Position numbers and translations under genes: made by a program. From positions 153,291 through 217,290 of the forward strand of contig NZ_GG700643.1 of NCBI RefSeq assembly GCF_000159995.1: DNA of 64,000 bases, in the 5' to 3' direction. Position 1 is the stretch's first letter; the number at the start of each line of letters is the position of its first letter. This DNA is from Alloprevotella tannerae ATCC 51259. Its GTDB lineage: Bacteria > Bacteroidota > Bacteroidia > Bacteroidales > Bacteroidaceae. The notes beneath the pieces were generated by a model. The model saw only the letters and a program-made list of their open reading frames with translations, did no database searches and was not told where the DNA came from. Shown in pieces: positions 16,467 through 25,713 of this stretch.

Positions 16467-17165
16467 TTAACGGACATAATAATCCTTTGTCAGATCCTCA
16501 TAAGCACGTGATCTTCTACCATCTGAACCCGTCAAGACAAAACTGTCTTCTACAATTGGGCAAACTTCTTTTCGAAGTTCTACCAATACTCTTTTCGGGG
16601 CTTTCTGCATCGTCGTGTGAACAAATGTCGTATGCACAACAAATAAGGCTTGTGCGGCGGCGGCCGAACTGAAGTGTGTCAGCGCTGTGGCGGGAAGGAT
16701 GGCGCAAAAGCTGCCTTCAGGGCTCAATAAGCGTCCGACATGGAAGAGTAAGGCCTCGAATGTGAGTGCCTGCGTATGGCGAGCTTGCGAGCGAGCTGCG
16801 TCGGGCGGGAGTAGCATTTCGTTGAAAAAAGGCGGATTAGAGACAATCAAATCAAAGGCTTGGTATGATGTGTAGCCGGCTATGTCTGTCGCAACGATTT
16901 GCAGGCGATCTGCCCACGGAGATGCAGCAACGTTTTCTTGCGCTTGGGCGGCCGAAGCCGGATCAATCTCTATCCCTGTGATCATTGCATCTGTGCGTTG
17001 TGCAAGCATTAGGGCAATGAGGCCGGAACCGGTTCCGATGTCTAAGATGCGCCGCTTTCCTTTCACATTAGCCCACGCGCCGAGCAATACGCCGTCTGTA
17101 CCAACTTTCATGGCGCAGCGGTCGTGGCGAATCGTGAATTGTTTGAATTGGAAAGCTTCAGTCAT
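16467..17165 (-). CDS. trmN6: tRNA1(Val) (adenine(37)-N6)-methyltransferase, 232 aa
   Basis: SAM-dependent class I methyltransferase. The N-terminal signature FQFKQFTIRHDRCAMKVGTDGVLLGAW, the SAM loop ILDIGTGSGLIALMLAQR (motif I), EIDPASAAQAQENV and the catalytic NPPFF are all present, the hallmarks of the TrmN6/YfiC group. Length is normal for the family. It stands alone. The assignment of the exact tRNA target follows the family. Confidence 0.88.
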   Translation of the reverse strand: MTEAFQFKQFTIRHDRCAMKVGTDGVLLGAWANVKGKRRILDIGTGSGLIALMLAQRTDAMITGIEIDPASAAQAQENVAASPWADRLQIVATDIAGYTSYQAFDLIVSNPPFFNEMLLPPDAARSQARHTQALTFEALLFHVGRLLSPEGSFCAILPATALTHFSSAAAAQALFVVHTTFVHTTMQKAPKRVLVELRKEVCPIVEDSFVLTGSDGRRSRAYEDLTKDYYVR

Positions 17166-17574
17166 AATGATCGCAAATGCTTATTTATAAAACAGCACAG
17201 CCGCCGGATTATTGTAATGCTCTAAGGCTTTTTGTGGGGATGGCGTGCTCCGTACACCTTTTAATCCCTCACTTTTTGGTCATATTAAGTTTGACGGCCA
17301 ACTGATTGTATCTGTGATTTTGAACAATTTCTAAACATGTAGAAGCATTTCTGAAATAATTTGCGTAATTTTGTGTTATTGAAAGAAAGAAAACTCTTCT
17401 AAACGAAAAATTTGCGGCTTGGGAGAGAACACAAAATAAGGATACGTTGAATTGATGAGTGCCCTTGGGGCCGTTACATTTTGCGCTTTGAAAGCAAATG
17501 AATGGGTGTATCGGTCGCGTAGGTTGCAAAATATAGAGGGTGAATAATAAGAAGCGGAAAAAGGTTAGAAAAAT
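17166..17574. other. 409-bp spacer between divergent genes
   Basis: No gene. A TAATTTTG box on the plus strand at 17366-17373 could drive the gene at 17575 with a ~195-base leader, but it lacks a TTG at -33 and is only a weak candidate. Confidence 0.4.
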
Positions 17575-17988
17575 ATGGCGTCGTTTATTACTGATTGGGT
17601 ATGGGCATTATATGTACCTTTGGGTATGTTGCTCCTTTTGATGGTTATGATATATTTTCATAGGCATCATTGGCTGAAGTATGTGTACCTTGTCAGTGCT
17701 TCTTGTCTGCTTATAGAGATCTTTTCTCTTCTCTATTTACAGTGGCAGTCTCAGGGAGTGTCACCGGTGTCAACTTTTTCGGTTATCGTCGTTTTCTTGT
17801 TTATGTCCACTTATGGGCTTGGTTTAGGGCTTGCGGTGTTGTCCGTAGGTGCTTTTCTTGTAGAGTATGCACAGCGGCAGTGGTGGGCGAGAATCGTTAT
17901 CGGCATTGCGCTTTTTGTGATTATCGTACTATTTTTTGTTTGCGTCTACTGGTTTATGCAGGGAGTAGCCTCACTGAATAGTGGCTGA
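17575..17988 (+). CDS. Small integral membrane protein of unknown function, 137 aa
   Basis: Four hydrophobic segments (about residues 9-27, 34-54, 65-92 and 104-127) with few charged residues between them. No conserved motif that I recognise. The next gene, also a small membrane protein, follows after 141 bp on the same strand; the two may be co-expressed. The reading frame is convincing because it is uninterrupted, starts with ATG and shows ordinary membrane-protein composition. Confidence 0.6.
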   Translation: MASFITDWVWALYVPLGMLLLLMVMIYFHRHHWLKYVYLVSASCLLIEIFSLLYLQWQSQGVSPVSTFSVIVVFLFMSTYGLGLGLAVLSVGAFLVEYAQRQWWARIVIGIALFVIIVLFFVCVYWFMQGVASLNSG

Positions 17989-18129
17989 TGCGCTATGGGA
18001 GGCGCGCACTTGACGATAGAAAAAGAAGATTAAAAGGATCGTCAAGCGAGTTTGACGTAAGACACTCTGATGAGTGTGGGCACAGAGGAAGAAATGATGT
18101 TTTTGGTATTCATTTAAGGAGAACAACAA

Positions 18130-18507
18130 ATGACAAAAGAAGAAAGAACAACAAAATGGCTCAAGCGTATACCGGGCGCAGAGCATATAGATATAGAAAA
18201 GAAAATCAAAATATGCGATAAAGTAGCAAGGAGAGCACTAATTGTCTTCTTTACTGTCTTGATCGTAGAGTTTGGTTTGCTGTTAATTATTGGTCAAGGT
18301 GAGTTGTTTAACGATATAGCCAATTTGCTGAATGCCATAGCAGATGGAAGCCACAGTCGCGCACACCGTAGAGGGCTGGCGATTGTAGGCGCGTTAGTCT
18401 GTGTGCCCATGATTGTGTTGCCTATCATTACCGCTCTTCTGCTTAAAAATAGGTGGCTTCAAGCGGAAGTGGATAAAGAGATCAGCGATTCGCATAAAGG
18501 CAAGTAA
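18130..18507 (+). CDS. Two-helix membrane protein of unknown function, 125 aa
   Basis: A basic, charged N-terminus (MTKEERTTKWLKRIPG...IEKKIKICDKVARRA) precedes two transmembrane helices (about 36-55 and 84-104), and the tail is polar. No family recognised. The start is supported by a strong purine-rich ribosome-binding site (AAGGAG, about 18116-18121) at normal distance, which is uncommon in this genome. A bidirectional terminator follows at 18666-18705. Confidence 0.6.
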   Translation: MTKEERTTKWLKRIPGAEHIDIEKKIKICDKVARRALIVFFTVLIVEFGLLLIIGQGELFNDIANLLNAIADGSHSRAHRRGLAIVGALVCVPMIVLPIITALLLKNRWLQAEVDKEISDSHKGK

Positions 18508-18590
18508 GCCTTGATTGAGATGGTTAGGACTTGCGGCAGTTGAATGCGGAGTTAGCCTGCTTATATAGTATTAGTTTTCAATTTATAACG

Positions 18591-18650
18591 TGTTCCATTT
18601 CGCGCTCAATAGTTGGGACAAAAATCTCAAGCGTAGCGGATAAAAATTCC
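18591..18650 (-). repeat. Dispersed repeat family 2, copy 2
   Basis: The reverse complement of this stretch aligns end to end with 543-602 (both 60 bp). The first 22 bases differ at two positions, and the ends GGAACA are identical. It lies between two convergent genes, directly beside a terminator. Confidence 0.6.
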
Positions 18651-18665
18651 GAGCGCTTAAAATAA

Positions 18666-18705
18666 AATTCCCCGGCTTGGAAATTTAGTGCCAAGTCGGG
18701 GAATT
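18666..18705. terminator. Bidirectional terminator between convergent genes
   Basis: A 15-bp stem (18666-18680 with 18691-18705, one mismatch) has T-rich sequence on the plus side and A-rich sequence on the other, so it can serve both neighbours. Confidence 0.85.
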
Positions 18706-18758
18706 CATTTTATTTCAGCAGAACGGCGAACGAGACTACCAAAGCGAAGCGCTGCACA

Positions 18759-19199
18759 CTACTCCTCGTTGAAGCAATAACGGTCTTGGTGCGAATCAAA
18801 ATCGGTCGGCCCGTCGTAGCCGTGCGCATGTAAGATTTTCCGGATCTCCTCTTGCTGTTTCGGCGAAAGCGTGTGTTTGCCGTTCAAATAGCGATAGTAG
18901 TTGCTTCGTCCGTTAAGTAGTCGTATCAGATCAAGGCGCGCGGAGCGCATTTCGCCTACCTTTAAGTCTTCCATCAGTCCTTTAAATCCTGCGGCTATGC
19001 GCACTATTTCTACCGGCCTAAAGCAGGGACATTGCGCCTTTTTTAGTGCGGCGGGCACCACAGCATAGGTCGTAAATTCTTTGTTGGGCAGCGCCAGCCC
19101 GGCCTTGTAGCGAAGGCATTCGTTCTTGCGTTTACAAGATTCAAGGAAGCATACAGCCCAACCATTGGGCACGTCTTCATGTTTCAGTGTGATCATCAT
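18759..19199 (-). CDS. DUF6078-family protein, 146 aa
   Basis: The spacing of the Cys residues (WAVCFLESCKRKNECLRYKAGLALP, then CPCFRPVEIVRIAAGF) and the segment RLLNGRSNYYRYLNGKHTLSPKQQEEIRKILHAHGYDGPTDFD match the Bacteroidales DUF6078 family as I remember it. The four early Cys could bind a metal. The C-terminal half looks helix-turn-helix-like, so a regulatory role is possible but unproven. Two ATG codons at 19199 and 19196 are equally possible starts. No partner gene adjoins it. Confidence 0.65.
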   Translation of the reverse strand: MMITLKHEDVPNGWAVCFLESCKRKNECLRYKAGLALPNKEFTTYAVVPAALKKAQCPCFRPVEIVRIAAGFKGLMEDLKVGEMRSARLDLIRLLNGRSNYYRYLNGKHTLSPKQQEEIRKILHAHGYDGPTDFDSHQDRYCFNEE

Positions 19200-19411
19200 G
19201 GTTTGAATGTTTATAGGTGTATATTAGTTGTAAGCTTGAATAGCGGGAGGATATAGATTCTCGCTTGTTTTCAAGTATTTGTTTTCATGCGTTTCAATAG
19301 GTCATTCTTCTTTTCTTCAGCTTGCACGCTGTTGGCCGGCACTTTCGCTTTCGGCCCACCAAAGATTGATGAGCCGAAAGGCTGATTATTTGAAAGTGCG
19401 TAAGGAGCGCT

Positions 19412-20308
19412 TTAGCGTTTTACCTTTTTTACGCCGTCTACGATATAGATGCCGGCGGGTTGTTGCTCAAAAGGCTTATCAAGCTTCAAGCCTGTCAAAT
19501 TGTAGATACCGCACGTCGAGGTAGGCGTCTTAGTGGTGGGCTCGTCAATACCGGTTGTGTTTTTCTTGATTTCTACCCAATCGGTCACTACTTTACCATC
19601 TGCACCAAAAACACCATAGAGGGGGTCGCAGATGGGATCAATAACATATTCTTTCCAATATGCTCCGTTAGGACTCGAAAGTTCGCAGCCGATAAACTCC
19701 GGCTTTTTATGTAGGCTTGCGATACTGCCTGAATCTTTAAACGCCTTGCTGCCCGGCGCTTGGACGCGGACGTTGCAGCAATCAAACTTCCATTGGCCGC
19801 AACACAGCCCAAAATCTTTTCCGCTTACCGCGATGGTGCAGTTGTTTATAGTGATAAAACCCTGATTAAAAATACCATAGCGAGTACCAAGGATGATACT
19901 CGTTGTTGTGCCCTTTATCGTTAGTTTTCCGCTCCCCTTAATTGTGAGCAACTTTTGGAACATATTGTATATTCCTTCGCGATGGTCCGCGATAATGCTG
20001 TTGTCGCCGATAAGATAAATGGTCAGTCCGTCTATATTGTTTGTAAGTCCGCCCGCATGGCCGCTTTCCTGCGTACTATGAATCGTGGCATTTTCGAGTG
20101 TGAGCGTTTTTGTTGCAGGGTCATATTGCGCTTTTCCGCTTACGCCCTCTATGACGCTGAGATCGTTATAATTTTCAGCCGTTACTGCCGTACCGGCAAG
20201 GTAGAGACCGTTTTCTTCTTGTGCCTCTGCCTGCTGTGGCAGTAAGAACGCGGCGATGAAGAGCAGGCCTATCGCCGTGTACAGATTTTTAAGTAAAGGT
20301 TTGTTCAT
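19412..20308 (-). CDS. Secreted beta-helix-like protein with type IX-like C-terminal tail, 298 aa
   Basis: A signal peptide (IGLLFIAAFLLPQQAEAQ) is followed by one copy of the module also found three times in the gene at 54108-56723: AQYDPATKTLTLENATI, then repeated strands (IYLIGDNSII, LTIKGSGKLTIKG, ITINNCTIAVSGKDFG) like a right-handed beta-helix. A six-Cys segment near 160-200 is particular to this copy. The end (GIYNLTGLKLDKP...GIYIVDGVKKVKR) resembles the C-terminal domains that direct Bacteroidetes proteins through the type IX system. The function is unknown; the family is often annotated as a carbohydrate-binding or Cthe_2159-like domain. Confidence 0.7.
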   Translation of the reverse strand: MNKPLLKNLYTAIGLLFIAAFLLPQQAEAQEENGLYLAGTAVTAENYNDLSVIEGVSGKAQYDPATKTLTLENATIHSTQESGHAGGLTNNIDGLTIYLIGDNSIIADHREGIYNMFQKLLTIKGSGKLTIKGTTTSIILGTRYGIFNQGFITINNCTIAVSGKDFGLCCGQWKFDCCNVRVQAPGSKAFKDSGSIASLHKKPEFIGCELSSPNGAYWKEYVIDPICDPLYGVFGADGKVVTDWVEIKKNTTGIDEPTTKTPTSTCGIYNLTGLKLDKPFEQQPAGIYIVDGVKKVKR

Positions 20309-20409
20309 AATGATATTGCCCCCCTGTTACAACTCCTTACAGAGCATCGCTGATTCGAGGACTTGAGCGTTAAGGTTGTATGATTAGGACGTGAATCAAA
20401 GATTCGTTG

Positions 20410-20440
20410 CAAAGTTAAAGAGAACGGACTATATTGTCAA
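20410..20440 (-). promoter_or_regulatory. Promoter TTG-N20-TAACTTTG for the secreted protein
   Basis: On the minus strand TTG (20440-20438) and TAACTTTG (20417-20410) are 20 bases apart; the gene starts 101 bases downstream. Confidence 0.65.
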
Positions 20441-20577
20441 TCAAATGCTATATTTTTTTTCTTAAACTAAAAACATCGTAGAGAGTTGCAGCTTCACTTT
20501 AAAACAAGCTCTTCAAAGCAACGAAGAGATTTCCCTTCAGGCTGCCGAGGAGAAGCAGATGAAAACGCTTCATTTAC

Positions 20578-20608
20578 TTGGGCATTCTGCTGATTTGTCG
20601 TACTTTTG
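20578..20608 (+). promoter_or_regulatory. Promoter TTG-N20-TACTTTTG for lon
   Basis: TTG (20578-20580) and TACTTTTG (20601-20608) are 20 bases apart, which fits the -33/-7 pattern well. The leader to the lon ATG at 20785 would be about 170 bases. Confidence 0.65.
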
Positions 20609-20784
20609 CGCGAAGAAAGAGCGCATTCTGTCTTTGAGTAGCATTAGTCCGGGTGCTTGTTTATACAATATATTATATACAATAAGCCTTTCCCTTATTT
20701 GATATTGGTATATCTTTTGTTAAGAGATGAACGTTTGAATGCGTCATAAGCCTGAATAGGTTCAATAGTAGATAAAAGAAGAAT

Positions 20785-23247
20785 ATGAACGATAATAATA
20801 ATTCTCCCAACCCTTTTTCTTTAATAGCAGACTTTGATGGGGACATCTCCGAACTCTATAATCGAGAGTTTAATGATGTGCTTCCGGTTTTGCCTTTGCG
20901 CAATATGACATTTTTTCCGGGCGTAGTGGCTCCCGTCATTGTCGGGCGAGAGTCATCTATGGCTTTGGTCAAACAAGCTGTGGATAATGGTAGCTTGATC
21001 GCCTTGGCCTGTCAGCGTGAATCCGAGAAGGAAGCGCCCAAGATCGAAGATCTTTATCCGATTGGCGTTGTAGCCAAGATTATGCGCGTTTTGGAATTGC
21101 CTAACGGAGCAACTTCCGTCATATTGCAAAGCTACGGACGCATCAGCCTGGGGGCAGCTACGCGCCAACGCCCTTTCTTGCGGGCTCGCGTAACAAAATT
21201 GCCCGATGTCCTCCCCGAACAAAACGATAAAGAGTATCAAGTGATGGTTGATTCCTGCAAAGATCTGACGATTCGCTTCTTGCGCACATCAGATATAGGG
21301 CACGAAGAAGCCGTCTTTGCTATTCAGAATATTTCTCATCCTGTTTTCCTTATCAATTTCATCTGTACCAATCTGCCTTTCCCGATGCAAGAAAAGCAGG
21401 AGTTGATGGCTGAATCGGATCATAAGAAGAAGACGCTGCGTTTGATGGGCATCTTGAATAGAGAATGCCAATACGCTTCGTTGAAGTTGCATATTCAAAA
21501 TCAGACGCGCGAAGAGCTGGATCAACAACAGAAAGAATATTTCCTGCAACAGCAGATTAAGAATATTCAGAGCGAACTCGGCGATGCGCAGAATAGCGAT
21601 GTGAAAGAGTTGCGCGAGAAGGCAAAAGATCTGAACTTTCCACCAAAAGTGGAGGAGACGTTTAATAAGGAGTTGCAAAAGCTCGAACGCCTTAATCCGC
21701 AAAACCCTGATTATAGCGTAGAACTTAACTATTTGCAGACGCTGACCAACTTGCCTTGGGGGAAGCAGACGGAAGATAAAATCAGCATTCCGAATGCGGA
21801 GCGCATATTGAACCGCGAGCATTATGGATTGGAGAAAGTCAAAGAGCGCATACTTGAGCATTTGGCGCTGATGCAATATAAAGAAGGCTTAAAAACGCCA
21901 ATTCTTTGCCTTTACGGACCTCCGGGCGTGGGTAAAACTTCGCTGGGCAAGAGTATAGCCAACGCCTTAGGGCGTAAATATGTGCGCGTCTCTTTAGGCG
22001 GCGTCCACGATGAGGCTGAAGTGCGTGGGCATCGGCGTACTTACGTCGGCTCTATGCCCGGACGCATTATTAAGGGGCTGATCAAGGCACAGACGGACAA
22101 TCCGGTCTTCGTCTTGGATGAGATAGATAAGGTCTCAGACAATAATTATAATGGTGATCCTCAAAGTGCACTGCTGGAGGTACTTGATCCTGAGCAGAAC
22201 AGTGCATTCCACGATAACTTCTTGGACGTAGATTATGACTTGTCCAAAGTCCTTTTCGTCGCAACGGCCAATAGTCTTTCTACACTCCCCAGGCCGCTCT
22301 TAGACAGAATGGAGATAATTAGCGTAGATGGTTATTTGACGGAAGAAAAGAGAGAAATTGCCCGTCGTCACCTCATCCCTCGTATCGAAGAGGGTTTAGG
22401 CCTGCTTGGTAATATTAAATTTGCGCCTGCCGCATTAGAGTTTATCATCGAAAAATATACGCGTGAGAGTGGTGTGCGCCAATTAGAGAAGCAATTGGAG
22501 AAGATTTATCGGAAGATTGCCTTTCATAAAGCCAAGAATGGCACGTTGCCGTTTGATGGCGCCCAGCTTCGTCAGAAAGATGTCGAAGAATTGTTGGGCA
22601 AGCCCCTTTTCAGTCGCGAGCGCTATCAAGGCAACGGCTATGCCGGTGTCGTTACGGGCTTGGCGTGGACTGCAGTAGGCGGAGAAATTCTCTTTATCGA
22701 GACGAGCATAAGCCGCAGTAAAGCGCCGAAACTGACTTTGACGGGAAACCTTGGCGACGTGATGAAAGAAAGCGCTATCCTTGCTCTGGAATACATCAAA
22801 GCCCACGCTGAGAAGTTGCAAATAGATCCTCGTGTATTTGAAAATTGGAGCGTCCATATTCACGTACCCGAAGGAGCAACGCCTAAAGATGGTCCTTCAG
22901 CCGGTATTACCATTGCTACGTCCATTGCCAGTGCCTTGACACAACGCAAAGTGCGTCCGCATACCGCAATGACCGGAGAGATTACCTTGCGAGGGAAAGT
23001 AATGCCCGTCGGCGGTATCAAGGAAAAGATATTAGCCGCGAAGCGTGCCGGTATTACAGATATAATAATGAGTAAGGAGAACGAGAAAGACATTAAGGAG
23101 ATCAACGAGAAATATGTGCACGGTTTGACCTTCCATTTCGTAGAGAATGTAGAGGAAGTGCTCAATATCGCCTTGTTGCAGGATAAGGTTGATAACGCCA
23201 TCCAATTTGTATTTGAAGAGAAGCATGAGCGAGCTGATAACAAATAA
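20785..23247 (+). CDS. lon: ATP-dependent Lon protease, 820 aa
   Basis: Degrades misfolded and short-lived regulatory proteins in the cytoplasm. Order: N-terminal LON substrate domain (about 30-235), coiled coil (240-310), AAA+ domain with Walker [10 protein letters not shown] (378-386) and Walker B VFVLDEID (441-448), and the S16 protease domain with catalytic Ser705 ([10 protein letters not shown]) and Lys748 (GGIKEKIL). The 43-residue Ser-Lys spacing equals that of E. coli Lon. Full length and intact. The tgt gene starts inside its last 23 bases, so the downstream genes may be co-transcribed. Confidence 0.98.
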   Translation: MNDNNNSPNPFSLIADFDGDISELYNREFNDVLPVLPLRNMTFFPGVVAPVIVGRESSMALVKQAVDNGSLIALACQRESEKEAPKIEDLYPIGVVAKIMRVLELPNGATSVILQSYGRISLGAATRQRPFLRARVTKLPDVLPEQNDKEYQVMVDSCKDLTIRFLRTSDIGHEEAVFAIQNISHPVFLINFICTNLPFPMQEKQELMAESDHKKKTLRLMGILNRECQYASLKLHIQNQTREELDQQQKEYFLQQQIKNIQSELGDAQNSDVKELREKAKDLNFPPKVEETFNKELQKLERLNPQNPDYSVELNYLQTLTNLPWGKQTEDKISIPNAERILNREHYGLEKVKERILEHLALMQYKEGLKTPILCLYGPPGVGKTSLGKSIANALGRKYVRVSLGGVHDEAEVRGHRRTYVGSMPGRIIKGLIKAQTDNPVFVLDEIDKVSDNNYNGDPQSALLEVLDPEQNSAFHDNFLDVDYDLSKVLFVATANSLSTLPRPLLDRMEIISVDGYLTEEKREIARRHLIPRIEEGLGLLGNIKFAPAALEFIIEKYTRESGVRQLEKQLEKIYRKIAFHKAKNGTLPFDGAQLRQKDVEELLGKPLFSRERYQGNGYAGVVTGLAWTAVGGEILFIETSISRSKAPKLTLTGNLGDVMKESAILALEYIKAHAEKLQIDPRVFENWSVHIHVPEGATPKDGPSAGITIATSIASALTQRKVRPHTAMTGEITLRGKVMPVGGIKEKILAAKRAGITDIIMSKENEKDIKEINEKYVHGLTFHFVENVEEVLNIALLQDKVDNAIQFVFEEKHERADNK

Positions 23248-24388
23248 ACGTGCGGCGGGCTTCTTTACGCTTGAGCACACCGACGCCAACTCTGCCGCGC
23301 GTGTTGGGCATATTGCCACGGATCACGGCGTGATTCAGACACCGATCTTTATGCCGGTCGGCACGGAGGCAACGGTAAAATGCGTGCACCAACGCGAACT
23401 TCTTGATGATATACAAGCGCAGATTATTCTGGGCAATACGTACCATCTCTATTTGCGCCCGGGTCTGGATGTTTTAAAAGCGGCGGGCGGTCTGCATCGA
23501 TTCAATGGCTTTACCAAACCGATGCTTACCGACAGCGGCGGATTTCAAGTCTTTTCTCTGACCGGCATTCGCAAACTAAGTGCAGAGGGCTGCGAATTTC
23601 GCTCGCACATCGACGGAAGTAAGCACTTCTTCTCTCCGGAACGCGTGATGGATATTGAGCGTACCATAGGTGCCGATATTATGATGGCTTTTGACGAATG
23701 TCCTCCCGGTACGGCCGATTATGCGTATGCTCGTAAGAGTCTTGATCTGACGCACGATTGGTTGCGTCGCTGTGTGAATCGTTTTAATCAGACAGAGCCG
23801 GAATATGGTTACCATCAGGCCTTGTTCCCGATTGCTCAAGGCTGTGTCTATAAAGACCTGCGCGAAGAGAGTGCCCGTTTCGTTAGCGAATTGGACGCCG
23901 AAGGTTATGCCATTGGCGGACTTGCCGTTGGTGAGCCTACGGAGCAGATGTATGAAATGATAGAAGTGGTCAACGCCATCTTGCCGCAAGATCGCCCGCG
24001 TTATTTAATGGGTGTAGGCACTCCCATCAATATCTTGGAAGCTATTGAGCGCGGCGTCGATATGTTTGATTGCGTGATGCCTACACGCAATGGGCGCAAC
24101 GCTATGTTGTTTACAGCCGAAGGCACGATGAATATGCGCAACGCTAAGTGGGCTAAAGATTTTTCGCCCATTGATCCCGCCGGCACGAGTTACGTAGATA
24201 CGTCTTACACGAAGGCTTATTTGCATCATTTGTTCAAGGCTAAGGAATTCTTAGCTATGCAGATTGCGAGCATACACAACCTTGCGTTCTATTTATGGCT
24301 GGCCGGTGAAGCGCGCCGTCATATTTTGGCCGGCGACTTTGTCGCTTGGAAGCGCGATATGGTAGAGCGTATGTCGAGAAGACTATAA
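23225..24388 (+). CDS. tgt: Queuine/preQ1 tRNA-guanine transglycosylase without the usual zinc cysteines, 387 aa
   Basis: Swaps guanine-34 in GUN-anticodon tRNAs for the queuosine precursor. Active-site features are intact: [11 protein letters not shown] (Asp103), GGLAVGEP and [15 protein letters not shown] (nucleophile segment around 279-290). The zinc-site region is changed. Aligned without gaps to E. coli Tgt (recalled), the three Cys of the CxCxxC motif become Gly320, Ser322 and Asp325, while the His of SIHNL (His351) is kept. The start at 23225 gives the normal N-terminus and overlaps lon by 23 bp. No queuosine biosynthesis genes are nearby. Confidence 0.93.
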   Translation: MSELITNKRAAGFFTLEHTDANSAARVGHIATDHGVIQTPIFMPVGTEATVKCVHQRELLDDIQAQIILGNTYHLYLRPGLDVLKAAGGLHRFNGFTKPMLTDSGGFQVFSLTGIRKLSAEGCEFRSHIDGSKHFFSPERVMDIERTIGADIMMAFDECPPGTADYAYARKSLDLTHDWLRRCVNRFNQTEPEYGYHQALFPIAQGCVYKDLREESARFVSELDAEGYAIGGLAVGEPTEQMYEMIEVVNAILPQDRPRYLMGVGTPINILEAIERGVDMFDCVMPTRNGRNAMLFTAEGTMNMRNAKWAKDFSPIDPAGTSYVDTSYTKAYLHHLFKAKEFLAMQIASIHNLAFYLWLAGEARRHILAGDFVAWKRDMVERMSRRL

Positions 24389-24396
24389 ATAAAGGA

Positions 24397-25683
24397 ATGG
24401 AGCACAAAGCGCAGCACTCTCAGACGAAGACTTTCGCCGCCCGCTTGAGGAGTATTTTCTCCTTCGGCAAGCGGCGACGTGCGAAAGTTGCAAAGTCTGA
24501 CGCTGCCCCTGCGGATGCAAAGCCGGCACGGCGAGCCAACCGATTGCCGCAACCTTTGCGCCGATTGCTGCAAAACCTTTCCGACCATCCACTACTTACT
24601 CGGTTGGATCGTTACATCATTTATAAGTTTCTCAGCACGTACATCTTCTTGATTGGCATTATCATTTCGATTGCTATCATCTTTGATTACAACGAGAAGA
24701 TTGATAAATTTGAGAAGGCGCACGTATCTTGGACAAAGATAGCGTTCGATTATTACCTCAACTTCATACCTTATTTTTCCAACCTCTTTAGTCCGCTCTT
24801 CGTCTTCATTGCCGTCATCTTCTTTACCTCGAAGTTGGCCGACAATTCTGAAATAATTGCGATGAAATCTACGGGCATGAGTTTCCGCAGGCTCTTGCGC
24901 CCTTATATGATATCTGCCGCCATTATCGCGCTGACAAGTTTCGGACTCGGTGCCTACGTCATTCCGAAAGGCAACGTTGCTCGCGTTAATTTCGAGAACC
25001 GTTACATCAAGAAGTTGAATGCTCCCACGTCCGTCGAAAACGTACAAATGCAAGTCGACACCGGCGTTGTCGTCTACATATCTCGCTTTGACAACGAAAC
25101 AAAGAGCGGTTATGGTTTCTCGCTTGATAAGTTTTACGGCAAAAAGCTTATTGACCACCTCACAGCGCAGTCTATTCAATACGACACATTGGCCGGCAAG
25201 AAAAACCAATGGACTTTGCGCCAAGTGCAACAAAGAAAAATGCGTGGTTTGCGTGAGCGTATAAGTTATGCCGACAAGGTTGACACCATTATTATGATGG
25301 AACCGCAAGACTTCTTCTACGTTCGCAACCAGCAAGAGACGATGACCGTGCCCGAACTGCGACAATTCATTGACAAACAACAAATGCGCGGTGCAGCCGG
25401 CGTCAGCCTTTTTGAAGTAGAATACCACAAACGCTTTGCGATGCCCTTTGCCGCTTTCATCCTGACGTTGATTGGCGTTTCTTTGTCTTCTCAGAAACGC
25501 AAAAACGGTATGGGTACGTCCATCGGTGTCGGCATAGCGCTAAGTTTCTCTTATATTTTATTCCAAACGATCAGTTCGAGTTTTGCGGTCAATGCCAATT
25601 GGTCGCCCATGTTAAGCGTTTGGATACCCAATTTACTTTTTGTGCTTATTGCCTTCGGTCTATATAAGCGCACCCCGCAATAA
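24397..25683 (+). CDS. LptF/LptG-family LPS export permease, 428 aa
   Basis: Membrane subunit of the Lpt ABC exporter that moves LPS from the inner membrane. The family layout is clear: a first helix block (about 75-140, RLDRYIIYKFLSTYIFLIGIIISIAII), MKSTGMSFRRLLRPYMISAA, a periplasmic beta-jellyroll (about 185-330) and three C-terminal helices ending in MLSVWIPNLLFVLIAFGLYKR. It has an extra ~55-residue N-terminal basic, Ala-rich extension. The AAAGGA before ATG 24397 supports that start. F and G cannot be told apart here. It sits 8 bp after tgt. Confidence 0.85.
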   Translation: MEHKAQHSQTKTFAARLRSIFSFGKRRRAKVAKSDAAPADAKPARRANRLPQPLRRLLQNLSDHPLLTRLDRYIIYKFLSTYIFLIGIIISIAIIFDYNEKIDKFEKAHVSWTKIAFDYYLNFIPYFSNLFSPLFVFIAVIFFTSKLADNSEIIAMKSTGMSFRRLLRPYMISAAIIALTSFGLGAYVIPKGNVARVNFENRYIKKLNAPTSVENVQMQVDTGVVVYISRFDNETKSGYGFSLDKFYGKKLIDHLTAQSIQYDTLAGKKNQWTLRQVQQRKMRGLRERISYADKVDTIIMMEPQDFFYVRNQQETMTVPELRQFIDKQQMRGAAGVSLFEVEYHKRFAMPFAAFILTLIGVSLSSQKRKNGMGTSIGVGIALSFSYILFQTISSSFAVNANWSPMLSVWIPNLLFVLIAFGLYKRTPQ

Positions 25684-25713
25684 CAGTTCACTTTAATAGA
25701 GACAGATTAAAAC

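Larger units (their letters stand above)
20309..20784. other. 476-bp divergent promoter region
   Basis: Holds the promoter of the secreted protein (20410-20440), the lon promoter (20578-20608) and a ~170-base lon leader with a direct repeat at 20663-20684. No gene is seen. Confidence 0.6.
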
